Assembly: GCA_022447585.1 (NCBI GenBank)
Contig: JAKVAR010000014.1
Coordinates: 309,130 to 373,129, forward strand
DNA: 64,000 bases
From: Crocinitomicaceae bacterium
Lineage (GTDB): Bacteria > Bacteroidota > Bacteroidia > Flavobacteriales_D > Crocinitomicaceae
Reading direction: 5' to 3'
Shown: piece by piece, positions 8,938-20,079 of the stretch
Layout: each line of letters opens with the position of its first letter
Position numbering within the stretch: position 1 is the stretch's first letter
The notes under the pieces: generated by a model
What the model was told of the DNA's origin: nothing
Seen by the model: the letters and a program-made list of their open reading frames with translations, nothing else
Database searches by the model: none
Made by a program: the position numbers and the translations under genes

Positions 8938-11670
8938 TTATTTTAATATTGTGACTGCTCCGGTGAATACCTTTTTGTCATCATTATAGGGGTTCTTCAC
9001 TTTTGCCGTCCATGCGTATGAACCTGCTTGAACAATTTTTCCATTGAAAGTTCCGTCCCACCCAACTGAAGGGTCATGATTTTCCCAAATTAATTGCCCC
9101 CATCTATTGAAAATCAATAGTTCGAATCCGTGAATATCAATTCCTTTGACTTCTGGCTTCCATACTTGGTTGAATTCATCACCATCTGGAGTAAACGTAT
9201 TCGGAGCAAAAAATAATATATCGTCAATTACATGCATTTGGTAAGTAGTTGTATCGATGCATCCACGATCAGTTGTAACTACAAGCGTTACTGGGTAAGT
9301 ACCAACTTCTTCTGGGAAAATAAATACCGGATTTGTAGAACTGCTGTAAGTTGGGACAGAGTTTGGACTTGTCCATTGCCAGTCAACAACATTTACAGAA
9401 GATTTATCTTGCATGTAAACCGTAGTTTCGAAAATTGTAGCTGGATTATTGGAGAAGTTGAAATCTGCTATCGGAGATGGCTTAACATCAATAAAGTCTA
9501 CTAGTGTGTCTGAGTATACGCATCCATAAATTGAAGTAACCGTCATTGTTATAGTTTGTAAACCAACTGTATTGTAGTAATGTGAAGTTGGTGAATTACC
9601 ATTTGTTATAGCATTACTTGTAACATTGTCTCCAAATTCCCAATACGTAGACGCGATTTCTCCTCCATTTATTGATGTATTATCGAAGAAGAATGTATCA
9701 GGGACACATTTTTCATATTCATCTGCTGTCGCTCTTGGAAAAATTGGAGTAGGGAACGTGATTCTAGAACATTGCTGATCTGTAGGAGAATCACATAATT
9801 CAGATAATTCTACACAATATTCTGTATCTGTAACCTCTGGATCTACGTTAATTTGATTTCCTGTGCCGATTTCAACCCCATTTTCAAACCACGTGAATGT
9901 ATATGCTGAAGATCCACCACTACCAGTTACGTTTAGTGTAATATCATCTTCTGGACAGATCTGAGTATCCGGAGTCATTAGGTCAATTGAAAGCGGTTGA
10001 GGCTGATCTATAACACCATTGATTGTAATTACACAACCATTTGAATCAGTTACAGTTAAAGTGTGTGGGCCCGCATATAGGTCGTTTGCAATGTTTGTGG
10101 TAGAAGTAGAGTTATCCCACGCATATGTATAAGGTGGTGTTCCTTGGTTTACTAGAACTTCAATTATTCCATCGTTACCACTATTGCATGTTACATCTGA
10201 TTGAGAAACTATAGCGCCTATCATTGAAGGAATTTCGGAAACATTTAAATTTACAATTCCTACGCATCCAATGTCAGATGTAATTGTGCAAGTGTATGCA
10301 CCAGCCGTAAGTCCAGTAGCAGTTTGTGTAGTTTGCATCAATGGATCATCCCATTGATAGGTAACATTACCTAGAACAGGAACCATTTCAGCGAAAGCCG
10401 TACCATCATTTCCTCCTGGACAAGAGACTAAAGTCGTTGTTCCTTGAAATGACGCAGGCGTATCACCTACAGTAATCGTTGTGTTTGATTGACAACCTGT
10501 TGCATCCGTCATAATTACCTGGTAGTTACCAGCAAAAACTCCTGTTACAGTTTGAGTTGTGGCACCTCCTAAAGTTGGCCAAGAATACGTATACGGTGCC
10601 ATACCAGATAATGGTGTAGCTGTAACCGTTCCTATTCCAGCTGAGCAAATATCGTTAGTCATTGAAGCCCCAACGGCTGAGCTTGTTGTAGAAATATAGG
10701 TGGTATCAGAAGCCGCTCCAACACTGTTGTTACACGATGCGCTAGATACTGATAAGAAATATCCTGTAACCCCCGGAGGTGGATTGTTTACGATTAAAAC
10801 ACCATTGTTATATGGGAATGTTTGGCCTAAAGTATTTTCCCATTCATAGGTAGAGTTTGGACTAAGTAACATCCAGTAAGGGATGTTTGAAATTGTGTAG
10901 TTGTTCGTCATATTAGGCGCATCAGGAGTCCAAATTTTAGCTTCCTGAAATGCCGTCCATTGGGTATTATTTCTACCTGTAGTAATATGTGCTATTGTAC
11001 CAGGTGAATTTTGAGAGCCTTGAATTGCTAATCCTCCATTCCAAGTTGGCGAAACAATTTTATTCGCTAGGTGACATTCAAACGAGTTCGTAGTTTCATT
11101 TAAAATAATCCCCATATAAGTACAGAAGCCCGCTGGACCAAATGCATTAATATCTTTATATACAATAATCATTCTTCTGTTTGGTGCCGTTCCCATTGTT
11201 TGATAGAAAATTTCACCATTAGGAGAAGCAAAAGCACTCGGGTTCATATCATGGTAAGCTGGCATGATCGCATTTAATCCATCATCAAACCCCGGGTTGG
11301 GTAAAGCTCCCACTCCACCAAGCGCCCAGGGACAATAACCATTCGCCTCAGTTAAGTCAAATGAAATAACGCCATTTGAACCAATAACACATTGTGTATA
11401 TGTATTACCATAAAATTCGAATGAAAACCCAATCGGAACTGCTGCACTATATGAATCATCGGTTAGATTAACGAACGTCGGATTGTCTAAAAGGATTGAG
11501 TTTGTTCCTCCTGGCGCGCTTCCGCCACAATTCTCAATGTTCACAGTTGTTCCTAAACATACTGTCGCGTCAGTTCCTAAACATATATTTCCAGGCGCCT
11601 GAGCGTAAATTACATTTGGGAGGATGGCAATGAATGCAATTATTAATCCGTGAAAAATGGTTTTGTTCAT
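8938..11670 (-). CDS. T9SS type B secreted protein with SprB repeats and PKD domains
   Basis: A large exported, probably cell-surface or gliding-associated protein of 910 residues. A signal peptide (1-23, ending IYAQA) is followed by an extracellular beta domain (about 30-270) with SFEFYGNTYTQCVIGSNG. Next come about three SprB-type repeats (about 330-560; GNYQVIMTDATGCQ, GPHTLTVTDSNGCV), an Ig-like segment and two PKD-like domains (STYWEFGDNVTS). The end is a gliding-motility/T9SS type B sorting domain: PNTFTPDGDEFN, then LIFNRWGQLIWEN and a final VTILK. The C-terminal domain targets the protein through the T9SS; its ligand is unknown. Confidence 0.88.
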   Translation of the reverse strand: MNKTIFHGLIIAFIAILPNVIYAQAPGNICLGTDATVCLGTTVNIENCGGSAPGGTNSILLDNPTFVNLTDDSYSAAVPIGFSFEFYGNTYTQCVIGSNGVISFDLTEANGYCPWALGGVGALPNPGFDDGLNAIMPAYHDMNPSAFASPNGEIFYQTMGTAPNRRMIIVYKDINAFGPAGFCTYMGIILNETTNSFECHLANKIVSPTWNGGLAIQGSQNSPGTIAHITTGRNNTQWTAFQEAKIWTPDAPNMTNNYTISNIPYWMLLSPNSTYEWENTLGQTFPYNNGVLIVNNPPPGVTGYFLSVSSASCNNSVGAASDTTYISTTSSAVGASMTNDICSAGIGTVTATPLSGMAPYTYSWPTLGGATTQTVTGVFAGNYQVIMTDATGCQSNTTITVGDTPASFQGTTTLVSCPGGNDGTAFAEMVPVLGNVTYQWDDPLMQTTQTATGLTAGAYTCTITSDIGCVGIVNLNVSEIPSMIGAIVSQSDVTCNSGNDGIIEVLVNQGTPPYTYAWDNSTSTTNIANDLYAGPHTLTVTDSNGCVITINGVIDQPQPLSIDLMTPDTQICPEDDITLNVTGSGGSSAYTFTWFENGVEIGTGNQINVDPEVTDTEYCVELSELCDSPTDQQCSRITFPTPIFPRATADEYEKCVPDTFFFDNTSINGGEIASTYWEFGDNVTSNAITNGNSPTSHYYNTVGLQTITMTVTSIYGCVYSDTLVDFIDVKPSPIADFNFSNNPATIFETTVYMQDKSSVNVVDWQWTSPNSVPTYSSSTNPVFIFPEEVGTYPVTLVVTTDRGCIDTTTYQMHVIDDILFFAPNTFTPDGDEFNQVWKPEVKGIDIHGFELLIFNRWGQLIWENHDPSVGWDGTFNGKIVQAGSYAWTAKVKNPYNDDKKVFTGAVTILK

Positions 11671-11858
11671 TTTGTATTGTTTGTTATTCGGTTTCTAGAC
11701 GCATTCATATTTAATAAGTTGCCGAATTTTGAAAAAAAAAGTTCAATAGTAGTAAAAGCTATAGGTTCATTTGAAGTTTATTTCACAAATTCTCGATGGC
11801 AGTTCCATTTTGATAAATGAGAGGTGCGTTTTTAAGACTCCAATGATTAATAATTTAA

Positions 11859-13271
<1,413 letters not shown>

Positions 13272-13292
13272 CTAACGATCAATATTTTATAT

Positions 13293-13328
13293 AAGGTCAC
13301 CATTTCAAGATTGGTGACCTTTTTTTTT
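13293..13328 (+). terminator. Terminator of gdhA
   Basis: A perfect 10-bp stem (13293-13302 with 13312-13321, AAGGTCACCA) with a 9-base loop and a run of eight or more T residues. Confidence 0.92.
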
Positions 13329-13361
13329 GACAAAAATTTAACGTTGATATTATCAATTTGT

Positions 13362-13369
13362 TAGATTTG
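13362..13369 (+). promoter_or_regulatory. Putative -7 box of the E1 gene
   Basis: TAGATTTG matches TAnnTTTG exactly, 20 bases before the ATG at 13390. Confidence 0.5.
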
Positions 13370-13389
13370 TTCAACACATTAAAAGAATT

Positions 13390-15390
13390 ATGGCTGTTGC
13401 AGATAAGAGACAAATCAAGTATAACCGCAAAGGTTTCGAGGATACTGAATTATTAGATATTTATAAGCGTATACTTCGACCAAGATTGATTGAAGAAAAA
13501 ATGATGATCTTACTTCGTCAAGGTAAAATCTCAAAATGGTTTTCTGGATGGGGGCAAGAGGCCATTTCGGTTGGATCGGCCTATGCAATGAAAAGAGATG
13601 AATATATATTCCCTATGCATAGGAATTTAGGTGTTTTTACGACTAGAGATATTCCACTAAATAGATTGTTTGCTCAATTTCAAGGAAAGGCTTCAGGTTT
13701 TACTAAAGGACGTGATCGCTCATTTCACTTTGGAACACAAGAGTATAATATTGTCGGTATGATTTCTCACCTAGGACCTCAGTTGGCACTTGCCGGAGGT
13801 GTCGGTTTGGCCTCTAAAGTTAGAGATGAAAAGAAGGCGACTATCGTATTTACCGGTGATGGAGGTGCGAGTGAAGGTGATTTTCATGAAGCGTTAAATG
13901 TTGCCTCAGTTTGGGATTTGCCTGTGATATTTGGAGTTGAGAATAACTGCTGGGGTTTATCAACGCCTTCAGAAGAGCAATTCAGATGTAAGCAGTTCAT
14001 TGATAAAGGAATTGGATATGGTATGAAAGCCGTTCAAGTGAATGGAAATAATATCCTAGAGGTTATTTCTACGGTTCGTGAATTAGCGGAAGAGATGAGA
14101 ATTGATCCTAAGCCTGTTTTATTAGAATTTATGACTTTCCGTATGAGAGGCCATGAGGAAGCTTCTGGTACGAAGTACTACCCTGAAGGAATTCAAGATG
14201 AATGGGAAGTATTTGATCCTTTAACAAACTACACAAACTTTTTAAAGAAAGAAGGTGTATTAACTGATACGGTTGAAGAAGCCTACAGGAAAGAAATTAA
14301 AAAAGAAATTCAGGATGGCCTTGATATTGCTTATGCTGAGGAAGATATAATTCCGTCAGTAGAAGTTGAATTGAAAGATTTGTATGCTGAGCATGATCAA
14401 ATTATTCAAGTTGCTTCTGGAGCGAAAAGTGAAAGAAGATTTGTAGATGCAATTCAAGATGGTTTGCGCCAGTCTATGGAGAAATATGACGATTTAGTTA
14501 TTATGGGGCAAGATGTTGCTGAGTATGGAGGTGTATTTAAAGTAACTGAAGGTTTTGTTGAGCAATTTGGAAAAGCAAGGGTAAGAAATACGCCTATCTG
14601 TGAATCGGCTATTGTTGGAGCAGGCTTGGGATTGTCTATAGCGGGAATGAAGGCTGTTGTCGAAATGCAATTCGCTGATTTCGTAACTTGTGGTTTTAAT
14701 CAAATTATTAATAACCTGGCTAAAATGCACTGGAGATGGGGACAAAATGCAGATGTTGTCGTTCGCATGCCTACAGGAGCAGGAGCAGCAGCTGGACCAT
14801 TCCATTCTCAAAGTAACGAGGCTTGGTTCTTTCATACGCCAGGATTGAAAATTGTATACCCTTCTTCGCCTTTCGAAGCTAAAGGGTTGTTAACGGCAGC
14901 TATTGAAGACCCAAACCCAGTTCTAGTTTTTGAGCACAAGTTCTTATATAGAAGTATTCGTGAAGAGATACCTGAGGATTATTATACGGTTGAAATAGGC
15001 AAAGCAAATACTGTTTCTGAAGGCGACGACTTAACTATTATTACTTATGGTTTAGGTGTTCATTGGGCAACAGAATATGCAGAAAAGCATTCAGACTTAA
15101 GCATTGAGATTTTAGATCTTAGGACATTACTTCCATTAGACAAAGAGGCGATATATTTGGCCACTCAAAAAACTGGTCGAGTAATAGTGCTTCATGAAGA
15201 TTGTATGACAGGTGGAATTGGTGGTGAAATTGTAGCGTTGATTTCAGAGAACTGTTTCCAATATTTAGATGCTCCAGTGAGAAGAGTTGCATCAATAGAT
15301 ACTCCAGTTCCATTTGCACCTCAGTTAGAGCAACAATTCTTACCTAAGAAAAGATTAGACGAAGTGATCAGCGAGATTATGAAGTTCTAA
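13390..15390 (+). CDS. 2-oxoacid dehydrogenase E1, alpha and beta subunits fused
   Basis: Thiamine-diphosphate-dependent decarboxylase component of a 2-oxoacid dehydrogenase complex, most like the branched-chain type. It decarboxylates the oxoacid and passes the acyl group to lipoyl-E2. The 666-residue chain joins the two subunits that are separate in many bacteria. The alpha part (about 1-325) has the TPP motif running from GDGGASEGDFHEALNV to VENN (about 156-186). The beta part (about 345-666) has MGQDVAEYGGVFKVTEG, EMQFADF and HEDCMTGGIG. No E2 or E3 gene is adjacent. The fused form is common in Flavobacteriales; pyruvate cannot be excluded as substrate. Confidence 0.88.
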   Translation: MAVADKRQIKYNRKGFEDTELLDIYKRILRPRLIEEKMMILLRQGKISKWFSGWGQEAISVGSAYAMKRDEYIFPMHRNLGVFTTRDIPLNRLFAQFQGKASGFTKGRDRSFHFGTQEYNIVGMISHLGPQLALAGGVGLASKVRDEKKATIVFTGDGGASEGDFHEALNVASVWDLPVIFGVENNCWGLSTPSEEQFRCKQFIDKGIGYGMKAVQVNGNNILEVISTVRELAEEMRIDPKPVLLEFMTFRMRGHEEASGTKYYPEGIQDEWEVFDPLTNYTNFLKKEGVLTDTVEEAYRKEIKKEIQDGLDIAYAEEDIIPSVEVELKDLYAEHDQIIQVASGAKSERRFVDAIQDGLRQSMEKYDDLVIMGQDVAEYGGVFKVTEGFVEQFGKARVRNTPICESAIVGAGLGLSIAGMKAVVEMQFADFVTCGFNQIINNLAKMHWRWGQNADVVVRMPTGAGAAAGPFHSQSNEAWFFHTPGLKIVYPSSPFEAKGLLTAAIEDPNPVLVFEHKFLYRSIREEIPEDYYTVEIGKANTVSEGDDLTIITYGLGVHWATEYAEKHSDLSIEILDLRTLLPLDKEAIYLATQKTGRVIVLHEDCMTGGIGGEIVALISENCFQYLDAPVRRVASIDTPVPFAPQLEQQFLPKKRLDEVISEIMKF

Positions 15391-15404
15391 ATAACATAGA
15401 TTAC

Positions 15405-15442
15405 AAAAAAATAGCCTCTGAATTTTCAGAGGCTATTTTTTT
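15405..15442. terminator. Bidirectional terminator between convergent genes
   Basis: A perfect 10-bp stem (15412-15421 with 15426-15435, TAGCCTCTGA) flanked by seven A residues on the left and seven T residues on the right. It can therefore stop both the E1 gene on the plus strand and the LolA-like gene on the minus strand. Confidence 0.92.
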
Positions 15443-15457
15443 AGGTTAAGATTTTTA

Positions 15458-16099
15458 TTAGTCTTTAATTAAGTTGTATCCTGGGTACTTTTTAGAATCG
15501 AATACAAATTTTGAATCTGCCACTGTAGCATTTGGTGTGTACCTTGTAAGACTATATGTCATTGTAGTCCCATCTTTAGTTTTCATTACAACTTTCTTTA
15601 ACTCATTTTTAGCTTTAGAAATATAAAGAATGATTGTATGGTAATCTACACTTCTCGCGTTCTTAGGGTATAAGTATATAACATGTACAGCTTCTCCTTT
15701 TAATGTGATTTCTTTACTGTATTTGTTTTTAAATCCATTCTCCCAAATAGTCATTAATTTACGCGGATTAATTGATTCTTCATCATCCTCGTCAGCATCT
15801 GATTCATAAACAGACTTTTCTTCTTTTACAATTGTCCAAGTCTTAAGACCATTCGAAATAATTGTATTATCTCCAAATGAAGCATAGTATTTATTCGATT
15901 TGACCCATCCCTTGCCGGTTTCACTTTCGTTTGTTCCAATTGATGAGTTTTTTATGTTAGCGCTAAACTCTATATAAAATGACTTTTGGTCTTTCATTTT
16001 AGTTGAAAGTTTGTCAAGAATAGATTGAGCTTTCGCATCCTGTCCAAAAGAAATGAATGAGAAAGAAATAAGTGTCAATAATGTAAATAAAAGCTTCAT
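15458..16099 (-). CDS. LolA-like outer membrane lipoprotein carrier
   Basis: A 213-residue periplasmic protein with a signal peptide (cleavage near SFGQ, residue 20). The beta-rich chain matches the LolA/LolB fold family: AQSILDKLSTKMKDQKSFY is the usual N-terminal helix, followed by KGWVKSNKYYASF and NPRKLMTIWENGFK. LolA carries lipoproteins from the inner to the outer membrane. In this phylum there are often several paralogs, so it may be a relative rather than the main LolA. The esterase gene upstream on the same strand is 48 bases away. Confidence 0.78.
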   Translation of the reverse strand: MKLLFTLLTLISFSFISFGQDAKAQSILDKLSTKMKDQKSFYIEFSANIKNSSIGTNESETGKGWVKSNKYYASFGDNTIISNGLKTWTIVKEEKSVYESDADEDDEESINPRKLMTIWENGFKNKYSKEITLKGEAVHVIYLYPKNARSVDYHTIILYISKAKNELKKVVMKTKDGTTMTYSLTRYTPNATVADSKFVFDSKKYPGYNLIKD

Positions 16100-16146
16100 G
16101 TTAGTTTGTTTTCAATGCAAATATCTAAAACTGTGCCAAAAAGGCC

Positions 16147-16785
16147 TTATAGTTTCTGTTGAATTCGATGAATTAAGTTTATTAAAGTTTGAACATCAAT
16201 ATCGTGAGGACCAATATAAGTACTTATTTTAAATCCAATGCTTTTGTAATAGCTGATTAATGCATTTCGGCGATCTTCATCAAAGAATTCATCTTGAGTA
16301 CCCACAACAAAATGATTATTCAAATCGTTCTTTACCCTTTCTAATACATTTTCCTCTTCACTAGGGAAATCACTTCCCCATACAATTAGAGAGTCGAACT
16401 TTGTATTTCCATTTAAATACCATCTTGCTGCCGTCGAACCTCCTTGAGAAAATCCAAGAACAATTCGTTTATTAATGGGATGTTTTTTTGAAATTAAATT
16501 GTCCAATTCTGTCAACCATACCATATTGTCATCAATATCAACTTGCCTAATTTCACGAGTCATCCAAGAGGCACCTACGCGGCCTGAGTTTCCTTTTCGA
16601 TAGAACCTGTGCATTCCTTCTGGAGCAACCACTAATATATCTGTATCAATTTTGGTAAACTTTTTGATGAAATATTTCGCCAATTGACCATAACCATGAA
16701 GAACATACAAAACAGTAGTCGCTTCAGGTAGGTCATTTAAGATTTCGTATCTGTAAGTTTTTGGTTGTTTAAAGCTAAATTCCAT
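16147..16785 (-). CDS. Alpha/beta hydrolase, esterase/phospholipase-like
   Basis: A cytosolic carboxylesterase-type alpha/beta hydrolase of 212 residues with no signal peptide. It has the oxyanion-hole HGYG (about residues 30-33), the nucleophile elbow GFSQGG with Ser about 120, a late Asp in GTQDEFFDE and the final His in GPHDID, so the catalytic triad is complete. The substrate is unknown. The exact -7 box TATCTTTG (16794-16801) lies 8 bases before the start, back to back with the TonB receptor promoter. Confidence 0.8.
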   Translation of the reverse strand: MEFSFKQPKTYRYEILNDLPEATTVLYVLHGYGQLAKYFIKKFTKIDTDILVVAPEGMHRFYRKGNSGRVGASWMTREIRQVDIDDNMVWLTELDNLISKKHPINKRIVLGFSQGGSTAARWYLNGNTKFDSLIVWGSDFPSEEENVLERVKNDLNNHFVVGTQDEFFDEDRRNALISYYKSIGFKISTYIGPHDIDVQTLINLIHRIQQKL

Positions 16786-16793
16786 AATTACTC

Positions 16794-16801
16794 CAAAGAT
16801 A
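16794..16801 (-). promoter_or_regulatory. Putative -7 box of the esterase gene
   Basis: TATCTTTG on the minus strand is an exact TAnnTTTG match, 8 bases before the start codon at 16785. Confidence 0.55.
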
Positions 16802-16834
16802 ATTGTAAAAGGAAAATTATTAATACATAAACCT

Positions 16835-16842
16835 TATTTTTG
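16835..16842 (+). promoter_or_regulatory. Putative -7 box, nearly leaderless start of the TonB receptor
   Basis: TATTTTTG is an exact TAnnTTTG match ending 5 bases before the ATG at 16848. Confidence 0.45.
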
Positions 16843-16847
16843 CTCAC

Positions 16848-19265
16848 ATGCTAAGATATTCTCTTTATTGCTTTTCCTTACTTATCTCCATTGGAACTTT
16901 TGCACAGGAGATAACTGTGTTGGATGAAGTTACTCAAAAGCATATTCCTGGTGCTAAGGTTTTTTCCCTTAACCCTAAAGTTCAAAAATTAGCAGATGGA
17001 GAAGGACGTTTTCAATTAGATTATTTTAGTCAATGTGATTCCGTTTATATTAGTTATTCATCGTATAAAACGAAAGGATTTAAAACGGAGGAGTTGAAAA
17101 ATGTTCGATGGATTGAATTGTCTGACAAAACACTTTCAGTATCTGAAATGATTGTGACAGCTAATCGCTGGGAGCAAGATAAGATTAAAGTACCGAATCG
17201 AATTGTAAAAATGGATATGAAAGATGTTGAGCTTTTAGGTCCTCAAACATCGGCAGATTTATTAGAGACAAGTGGATATGTTTTTGTTCAGAAAAGTCAG
17301 TTAGCTGGAGGTTCACCTCAACTTCGAGGGTTTGGGACAAACAGAGTTATGATTACTGTGGATGGAGTTAGAATGAATAATGCCATTTTTCGCTCTGGAA
17401 ATGTACAGAACGTAATATCATTAGATGCAAATTCTTTGGAGTCCGTAGAGGTTCTTTTTGGCCCAGGAGCAGTAATGTATGGAAGTGATGCAATTGGTGG
17501 AGTGATGGATTTTAGATCGAAAGCGGCGGATCTTTCAATTGATAGTCTAAAACCAAAGCTAAAAACGAATTTGTTCTCAAGATATTCAACGGCTAGTAAC
17601 GAATCTACTACGCATTTGGATTTTAATTATGGAGGACAGAAATGGGCGTTTATGACTGCCGGAACTTTTTCGAGATTCGAGGACTTGACTTCAGGGACTT
17701 ATGGAAATCATGCATTTTTAAGACCAACATACCAGCAATCTTTCAACGGAATTGACTCTACAGTAACTAATTCGAATACTAAAAGGCAAGTAGGTTCGGG
17801 GTATTGGCAGGCAAATGCTATTCAAAAAATTCTGTTCAAACCAAATGATAAATGGTTTTTTGATTATGGTTTCATTTTTTCTACAACTTCTGATGCTCCG
17901 AGATATGATAGGTTAACCTTGGATAAGAACGGGGATGGCAAATTGGATAATGCAGAATGGTATTATGGTCCGCAACAATGGATGATGCATAAACTCACTG
18001 TTGTAAATACGCCTGCGAAGAGTCTAGTTTATGATCAATTGCGATTTACAACAGCTTATCAACAATACAAAGAGAGCCGACATGATCGCAAAACGGGAAA
18101 TTCAGAAATGAGAAATAAGCATGAACGCGTAGACGCTTTCTCGGTGAATTTGGATTTTGATAAAGAACTTGGTAAGAGGTTGAACTTATTTTATGGGGTA
18201 GAAGGGGTGTTTAATCTAGTTGGCTCCAAAGCGGATAGAACCTCAATTATCGATGGATCGTCTTATGAAATAAATTCACGTTATCCTGATGGTGCAAAAT
18301 GGCAAACCTATGGCGCTTACGCTAACGCAAAATTCGCTTTAACAGAGAAGTGGATTTTAAATGGAGGTTTACGTTATACGCTTTACGATATAAAAACGAA
18401 ATTTGATACTACTTTGTTCTCTTTTCCCACTTCGGAAATGCAGAATACAAACAGTGCTTTGAATGGAAGTATTGGATTAGTTTATAATCCCAATGAAAAA
18501 TCTCAAGTTTTCTTGAATGTTTCAACCGGGTTTAGAGCGCCTAATGTAGATGATATTGGCAAGGTGTTTGACTCTGAACCAGGAAGTGTTGTTGTTCCGA
18601 ATGTGGATCTTAAACCCGAGTATGCTTATAGTGCTGAGTTAGGTTTTGTGCAGGCGATCAAGAATAAGGTTAAAATTGATGGGGCTGTTTATGGTACATA
18701 TCTTGAAGATGCATTAGCTCGCTCCAATTATTCATTTAATGGGCAGGATAGTATTCTTTACGATGGAGTATTAAGTCAGGTTCAGGCGATACAGAATGTA
18801 ACTAATGCATACGTTTATGGTGTGCAAGGCGGAATTGAGGTTAATTTTGGAAAAGGATTCGTATTGAAGAGTATGATTTCGTACCAAAAAGGATTTGACT
18901 TTAATATTGATAGTTCGGCTTATTATCCAAAGTCCCATATTACTCCAACATTCGGAAGAACATCGCTCACTTATAAAAGAAGACATTTAAGTATAGAATT
19001 TTATGCAGTTTATCATGGGAGAATGAATCATGAAGATTTACCTTTAAATGAAAGAAATGACTTTTCTTACGCTAAGGATAATGAGGGAAATGCTTATACG
19101 CCAAGCTGGTATACGCTAAATTTTAAAGCGACATACTTTTTCAATAAACACTTATCCCTAAATGGAGGTGTTGAAAACATAACTGATCAATTATACAGAA
19201 CATTCGGTTCTGGTATTTCGGCTTCTGGAAGAAACTTAAGCATATCCTTAAAGGCTACGTTTTAA
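16848..19265 (+). CDS. TonB-dependent receptor, haemoglobin/haem type
   Basis: An outer-membrane active importer of 805 residues. The order is: signal peptide (1-19); a carboxypeptidase-regulatory-like domain (about 20-95); the plug domain (about 110-220) with SPQLRGFGTNRVMITVDGV and RSGNVQNVISLDANSLESVE; then the barrel, ending in ASGRNLSISLKATF. The plug wording closely follows haemoglobin/transferrin/lactoferrin-type receptors, so haem is the most likely cargo (inference). The stop is one base from the stop of the convergent lipoprotein gene. Confidence 0.85.
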   Translation: MLRYSLYCFSLLISIGTFAQEITVLDEVTQKHIPGAKVFSLNPKVQKLADGEGRFQLDYFSQCDSVYISYSSYKTKGFKTEELKNVRWIELSDKTLSVSEMIVTANRWEQDKIKVPNRIVKMDMKDVELLGPQTSADLLETSGYVFVQKSQLAGGSPQLRGFGTNRVMITVDGVRMNNAIFRSGNVQNVISLDANSLESVEVLFGPGAVMYGSDAIGGVMDFRSKAADLSIDSLKPKLKTNLFSRYSTASNESTTHLDFNYGGQKWAFMTAGTFSRFEDLTSGTYGNHAFLRPTYQQSFNGIDSTVTNSNTKRQVGSGYWQANAIQKILFKPNDKWFFDYGFIFSTTSDAPRYDRLTLDKNGDGKLDNAEWYYGPQQWMMHKLTVVNTPAKSLVYDQLRFTTAYQQYKESRHDRKTGNSEMRNKHERVDAFSVNLDFDKELGKRLNLFYGVEGVFNLVGSKADRTSIIDGSSYEINSRYPDGAKWQTYGAYANAKFALTEKWILNGGLRYTLYDIKTKFDTTLFSFPTSEMQNTNSALNGSIGLVYNPNEKSQVFLNVSTGFRAPNVDDIGKVFDSEPGSVVVPNVDLKPEYAYSAELGFVQAIKNKVKIDGAVYGTYLEDALARSNYSFNGQDSILYDGVLSQVQAIQNVTNAYVYGVQGGIEVNFGKGFVLKSMISYQKGFDFNIDSSAYYPKSHITPTFGRTSLTYKRRHLSIEFYAVYHGRMNHEDLPLNERNDFSYAKDNEGNAYTPSWYTLNFKATYFFNKHLSLNGGVENITDQLYRTFGSGISASGRNLSISLKATF

Positions 19266-19266
19266 A

Positions 19267-20031
19267 TTACTTCTTCGTGAAGTATTTGTTTTGGTTGTCA
19301 TTAAAAAACCACAATCTGTCAAGTTCACCAGTTGATTCAATCTTTGGATTTGCCTTGTATATGTCCATTGGGTCGTTAATTTCAATATTTTCCATATAGG
19401 CTTTATAGATCAATATGTCTTTTGAAAGAGAGTAGCTTCCACGTCCATATTCAAAACTGAAAGCTTTGGCTTCTGCTGTTCCTAGCCCATCAAAAACCAT
19501 CATTTCAAATGTTTCGAATGGTATTTTTCGTGTAACACTTAAGTATTTTCTGAATTTTGAATTTCTAATTCTAAAATCTACGAGAATATCCTTGTAGGCT
19601 TCTGTTTTAACGTTTTCAAATGACACCTCTAAAGGGCTATGTGGACTTGATGCAACAGGTATAGCCGCAGAGATTTCTTTAGTTGCTCCATCCATATAAA
19701 AGAAGTAATTGTATTTACCAGTATACCCCATTTCAGCACGTTGCGCGATATTTCCTTTCTCAATTGCTTTGTTTAAAGCGTATTCTAGTCGATTCACCGT
19801 GAATATATAGTCAAGACTGTCATCTCCGTTCAGTTCTTCAATATATATGCTTGAAGTGTAATTTTCATTGGCTGGAATACCTAATTCGGCTTCAGCTTGG
19901 CGAGTAAACATTTGTTCTACTGTTGGAGACTTTTTGTTCTTTTGAGGTTCTGTTATATTAGATTCGCTTGAAGTGTCTTCCGCACAACTGACTATTACTA
20001 ACAGAATAAGAAGTGAGTATATCAATTTCAT
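19267..20031 (-). CDS. Lipoprotein of unknown function
   Basis: A 254-residue lipoprotein (lipobox IVSC at about residues 13-16). I do not recognise the family. After a Ser/Glu/Lys-rich linker there is a mixed alpha/beta domain with EAELGIPANENYTSSIYIEE and a C-terminal part ending NDNQNKYFTKK. It diverges from ung with 48 bases between the starts, and a TAACTTTA box (20037-20044) lies 5 bases before its start codon. Confidence 0.68.
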   Translation of the reverse strand: MKLIYSLLILLVIVSCAEDTSSESNITEPQKNKKSPTVEQMFTRQAEAELGIPANENYTSSIYIEELNGDDSLDYIFTVNRLEYALNKAIEKGNIAQRAEMGYTGKYNYFFYMDGATKEISAAIPVASSPHSPLEVSFENVKTEAYKDILVDFRIRNSKFRKYLSVTRKIPFETFEMMVFDGLGTAEAKAFSFEYGRGSYSLSKDILIYKAYMENIEINDPMDIYKANPKIESTGELDRLWFFNDNQNKYFTKK

Positions 20032-20036
20032 AAACG

Positions 20037-20044
20037 TAAAGTTA
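20037..20044 (-). promoter_or_regulatory. Putative -7 box of the lipoprotein gene
   Basis: TAACTTTA on the minus strand, one mismatch to TAnnTTTG, 5 bases before the start codon at 20031. Confidence 0.35.
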
Positions 20045-20067
20045 ATAGTTCTAATCTAAATTTCTTT

Positions 20068-20075
20068 TAAATTCG
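20068..20075 (+). promoter_or_regulatory. Putative -7 box of ung, nearly leaderless
   Basis: TAAATTCG, one mismatch to TAnnTTTG, 4 bases before the ATG at 20080. Confidence 0.4.
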
Positions 20076-20079
20076 TCCA

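Noticed and set aside
8350..8946. 198-codon plus-strand ORF
   Set aside because: Antisense shadow of the DUF4197 gene; it has no signal, motif or promoter of its own.
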